Shown: positions 59,563 through 64,000 of the stretch, piece after piece | How positions within the stretch are numbered: position 1 is the first letter of the stretch | Layout of the letters: every line of letters begins with the position of its first letter | Origin: Phylloscopus collybita | Taxonomy: Eukaryota > Chordata > Aves > Passeriformes > Phylloscopidae | Assembly (NCBI GenBank): GCA_027886175.1 | Contig: JAJNNQ010000004.1 | Location: 18,733,501-18,797,500, forward strand | DNA length: 64,000 nt | Direction of reading: 5' to 3' | Notes under the pieces: generated by a model | What the model saw: only the letters and a program-made list of their open reading frames with translations | Told to the model about the DNA's origin: nothing | Databases searched by the model: none | Program-made: the position numbers and the translations under genes

Positions 59563-62500
59563 CATGGGAGACCATTTAAGCCAGAACAGGTCTTCCTATC
59601 AGGAAATAGCCTTGTCTTGTAGCCTAAATATTCATATTTCTTAATTTCATCCTGTTATATCTGCTGAGACCATAACACACACTGCTCTGTCAAATAACAT
59701 CTATCTTGTTTAACTCCTTCAGCTACTGAAGGCTGCTCCTGTGACTGCCACAGATTGCTTAGTCAGAAATCATCCCTGCTAAAGGGTTCTTTCCACACTT
59801 CACCTCTGGTTCCATGACTGAATTATTCTGCTGCCATTGCCATGTATTATCATTATTTCAGCACCTCATGTGCTATAAACAAAACAGACTATCTGAAATT
59901 CATCACTGGAATAGCAACAGTGGGAGAACAAACTCCAGTGTGAGTTATTTTCTGTCAACTGTCATTTGCTTTAGAAGTTCTCATCAGTCTGCCACAATAA
60001 AGCATGAAATAGAAGACATACGTTCCTCAGAAAACATCCCCAAAGGTTCAAACTCAGAGATTCCTACTGTGCCAAATATCAGGCAGTCTGCCAAGAAGCT
60101 CAATTAGAATCTTTGACTAAATTAAGTAGCTCACAATCAAAGCATACAAATGAAAAAAAAAACAAAAAAAAAAACAAAAACAAAAACAAAAAAAACCCTC
60201 CAAAAGAATGGCTTTCCTGGAGGTGTAACAAAACCTTTCCTTCACTGCTCGAAATAAGTCTCAAATTATAGTGATGTTATTTGACTTCAGGAATGCACAG
60301 ATGTGTTAAGCATTTCATTGGGAATACAGTGTGGTTAGTTGGACAAGCATAAAGCATACATAATTAATTTCACTCTTACTGTGCCTCTGCTCTTTAACAT
60401 GATATTTGTTACCGTATCAAAAGCAGCTTACGAAGCATCCTGTTTAACTGACAACATTGAAGGGAATTGTTAAGAAAAAAAAAAAAAAGAAAAAAGAAAA
60501 AAAGAAAAATCTGGTTCCATTCCACTCTCAAAAATGCAGACTGGAAGTCTGCATTTAGGGTTTTAAAGCAGACACAAGAAGAATGGCAGGCTCCAGCAGA
60601 GAAATATGTCACTGGTGATAAACAGCCCCAAAGTCAGTGGAGCAGATAATGCATTGCAGGTCAGAAACTACACCCCTGACAATACTGCACATGCAGGTAA
60701 TACACCAAATGTCACTTCTGAAGGGGGCAATGCTTTTTCTACTGCTACATCCTCAACAAATTGTACTACATAGCTGAGTTACTTGCTGACACGGAAGCAT
60801 GAAGGAGTTTTAGGTAACAGAAAATGCAATGAAAGCCTGAACAAGACAGACCACCAAATGGAAAAAAAAAAAAAATCCAGTAAAATTAACAGCCCAGTTC
60901 TCATCAGCAACATAAACCAAACAGTAAATCATCTTAGATTGTAATCGTAACCTATAAAAAGTAATTGTTCTTTACAGATCTGTATTAAAAGATTAAGCCC
61001 TCTAGACAGAAAGGCATCAGACCTTAATAAGGTTAAAAATCACTTGCTTGTTTGTTTTTAGTCTTGACACATTTTATCTTTTATGTGCAGGATTTTTAAC
61101 AGCAGATTTCACTTTAATGGATGCAGTGGAATTCATCTGTGTTGTTCATATTTCTTAGTTACACACATCTTGACTTACATCTTTCCAGAGCTGACATTAG
61201 CTCATTCACTTTACCATGCATAGATGGGCTGGAAATTAAAGGAGGAGACTGGAGAACCTGCCTAAAATCATCCTGGCATTGCTACAGCATTCCTGTGTTC
61301 CCCTCACGTGCTCCATCTCCCTCTACCTCACCATCCTCCTGCATTATTGAGGAAGACCAGACTCAAGCATCACAAAGCGGAAAAACACTGGTGGAAGAAA
61401 GGCCGTAATTAAGTTTGCCACCTGGACCAAGCTTTGCCATAGATGGGTGAACACATCAGAAGCCAAAGCCTGACTGCACAAGCCCACACACGTGGCTGGG
61501 GCTGATGCAGGAGCCTCCAGCTCTGAGCAGGGTGGGGTGGAGAGAAGCCCTGCCAATTAAACAGACCCCCTAAAGTCCCAGAGCAGCCTAAGGAACCAAT
61601 TTTAAAGAATTTCCTTTTGTTGTACACACCATGCAGCTTCTAGATTAGCTACCCAGGAAACTGCTACATTCAGCAGACCGTTTTCGAGCAGAATTATGTT
61701 AAAATGTAGAAGTATTTTCAGTGGTGGAGGATGGTTTTCTATAATGAGTGCCTTCTTGATGAGCTGAGATTTTTCCTTTCAGGTCTGGAGCCAAAGAAAA
61801 ACCTGGAATATTTTTTGAATCATCACTTGTCTTACCCAGCAGGAAACTCTACTGGTGACTTACTGGTCCAGGCCTGTGCTCAGAGTTTTAAAGATAAAAA
61901 AAATCTGACTGAGACAGCAGCTTGGAAAATTGTCAACTGCAGCACCATAGAGCACAGTTAGCATTTCTCTTTCCTATCCCATAATCAAACAAGTATGAGC
62001 TCTTGGTTTCTCAGTGAAGAAGGGTAACAAAATTTAGGTAGATTTCGTTAAAAACTTATGCTTGTCTTCCATGGACAGTTTCACTTTGACAGGAGTGAAT
62101 CAAATCATACTGGAACCCAGCAATCCACTAATTTTGGTGGATTTCTAAATCCTTGCCCCGCAGATCCAACACCTGGATGACACCCAACACAAGGCATAAA
62201 CACCCACATTTATCTACAAAACCATCATGAGGAGGCAAATCTGTGCTGCTGTGTGATGGGGCTCAGCAGGTCATTAGTGGAGGGCTGTTTTTTCGTGCAT
62301 TCCCCTTCAATATTTTAGGAAATCTGTTTCAGTTTCATGCCCTCATTTATGGTTAAGAGGTTGTTCCACACAGGCAGAACAACTTATAATGCAACACTCT
62401 TGTTTGTGCCACCCCTTTTTTACCTTCTCAGGCTCGTGAACATTCCATCACTGAAAAAAATAAACCCCCATGTTCCTTAAGTTCCTGAAAAAAACCTGGC

Positions 62501-62789
62501 ATGTCAAACTCAAACACAAAATCCATGATGTGACAACACCAGATCAAAGTGGCAAACTGTAAATATGACAGCTGTCTGTAACAATGGTGTTGTCAAGTGC
62601 TGAACTGATGGTTCATGGATATGTTGATGCAGGGCCAGGTTAAAAAAAAAATAAGTAAAATCACTCTTCCTGACAAACAATGTCTTTAAATAGTTCACTG
62701 TTGAAATCCAACTCTGCCTTAATTTACCTGTGCTCAGCTGATGTCAACCCTTAGAAAAGATCTGAAATATTTGAAAGCAGAGAACCCCT
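59563..62789. other. Noncoding host DNA
   Basis: An A-rich AAAAAC tract lies at 60,152-60,197 and an A/G tract at 60,475-60,510. No gene or RNA was recognised. Confidence 0.5.
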
Positions 62790-63440
62790 TATAACATGGG
62801 AAAGCTGGACAGAGCAACGCAGAACAGAACCAGTGTGGTCGGTCAATCATATATTCTCCCTTTATTGTCCCAAAAATGGCAGGTTATATACAGCTTCACA
62901 TGGTTTACAGTTACAGACATTCTCTCATTGGCATTCAGCATGAAGAAAAATGCAAACAAACATTGTTTATCTTATTCTTAAGGTGGCTAATATGTTCACA
63001 CTATAACTATATCAACTACTACCTAAAAACACCACAGCCCCATGCTCCACACCTTAATATAACTTCTAACTGGGCCACAGGCTTTGCAACTTCCACACAG
63101 GCCTGAACCTGAGGCCAAATCTGGGGTAGCACAAACCTCATTCCAAAAACACATTATGCCTACATCCTCTAAGAAATTCTGCTGCAAATATTATTTTTCC
63201 TGCTCTTAAAAACAGACATCATAAGTTAACAGCCTAGAAACAGTGTGAAATCCTTCAAATAAGGAAAGAAAATTTCTGTTTCTTGGAGCAGGCCCACACA
63301 AGAGTGTCAGGATAGCCAAAAATCTAGACAGAGCTGGCCCTCCCAAAGGTGTGATCATGCAGTGGTTTCCTGACAGGGGACCTCAAAACAGCTGGATGGG
63401 TTTCCCCATCTTTTTTAGCATGGACACGGACTGCTGTCAA
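62790..63440 (-). mobile_element. Probable LTR on the minus strand
   Basis: Read on -, a TATA box (GTATATAACC, plus-strand about 62,883-62,892) is followed about 20 bp later by AATAAAG (plus-strand about 62,862-62,868) and a U5-like tail. This compact promoter and polyadenylation order is typical of an LTR. Ends and target duplications were not resolved, and no retroviral gene adjoins it. Confidence 0.42.
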
Positions 63441-64000
63441 CTGGTTAATATAAAGGACCCAATAATGGATTGCCAATTAGATAAACTTTTTTAAAGCGAG
63501 AAGCCAAAGTGACCAGCGCGCTGGGAAAGCCGGAGAGCACAAATCTCGACTCGTGCTCCATGCACAGCTTTCAGAGTTTTCCCCACAATTTCCCATTTTT
63601 ATAACTTTTTGGGTTTACACACTCCCCTTGGCCCCTCCCCAGTCCATGTTTTCCCATATTTGGTCACAGTTGAGCCTTCTAACTCTGGGAGTCTGGGGTC
63701 TTCTGCCCTCTCAGGGTGGTTGGTGGATGAAGTCTCTCCTCTTCCTCGCAGCACGTCCCTGGGAACGTTCCACTGTGGTCACCATGGTTTCACCATATCC
63801 CCCGTTTTTTCTCTTGCTTCATGTCGTATGATACAAAGTTACATTACATTGCCCTGCACCAACTCTCTCTCTGTTTCTGCAGTTTCTGCAACTTAAATTT
63901 ATTGCTTAATATCTTCCATATATTTACAATTTCTGCAGTTTGCTTAATACCCCCCACATATTTATAATTATTAACTATAACATTTAACACAAATTACCTA
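63441..64000 (-). mobile_element. Possible second LTR fragment, cut by the window end
   Basis: On -, a TATA-like GTTATAAAAATGGG (plus-strand about 63,591-63,604) precedes a tail with CGAGTC and GCGCGC sequence that is CpG-richer than the flank. The base composition changes sharply near 63,490. Identity is uncertain. Confidence 0.3.

Overview
The window looks like intergenic or intronic DNA from a bird, most likely a songbird. It is AT-rich and CpG-poor. It carries truncated CR1 LINE 3' ends on both strands, several LTR fragments of songbird type and many A/C-only or T/G-only simple tracts. I recognise no host protein-coding exon, tRNA, rRNA or other RNA gene. Nearly all open frames outside 17,149-24,458 are short, lack family motifs or are artefacts of simple repeats. 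Unrecognised small exons or conserved noncoding elements cannot be excluded by eye.

The one gene-bearing object is an endogenous retrovirus (ERV) on the + strand at 16,733-24,858 (8,126 bp). It has two LTRs of 287 and 294 bp. A probable 6-bp target duplication flanks it (GCCAGT/GCCAAT, one mismatch). Between the LTRs lie a tRNA-Phe-like primer site, gag, protease, reverse transcriptase/RNase H, integrase, env and a polypurine tract, in that order. All genes are broken by stops and frameshifts, so it is a dead copy. The LTRs differ at about 12 sites, all transitions, plus a 7-bp indel. Protease shares the nucleocapsid frame. RT lies in the -1 frame behind an AAATTTA slippery heptamer, an alpharetrovirus-type arrangement. 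A possible splice donor sits exactly six codons into gag, also alpharetrovirus-like. The Env is of the gammaretroviral type, with CWLC in SU, an RQKR cleavage site, an adjacent fusion peptide and CX6CC. Gag has a PPPY late domain followed by an unusual Ser/Arg/His-rich stretch before capsid.

The rest, in order. Region 1-14,800 is noncoding, with a (CCAAA)n array at about 2,850, an (AAT)n array at 6,175, a CR1-like scrap at 7,755 and a (TA)n array at 11,360. Region 15,290-16,030 holds a probable old LTR with a 21-bp minisatellite. Region 26,069-26,751 is a probable solo LTR of a songbird-type family. CR1 fragments lie near 28,675, 34,059-34,416 and 51,470-51,715. At 37,710-41,120 two direct copies of a roughly 410-430 bp LTR in minus orientation flank about 2.6 kb that is GC- and CpG-rich and contains a 24-G run. 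This is either a non-autonomous LTR element or two solo LTRs around a CpG island. Region 41,121-62,780 is noncoding apart from CR1 and simple repeats, including a 54-T run at 59,363. From 62,790 to the end there are one or two further LTR-like sequences in minus orientation.
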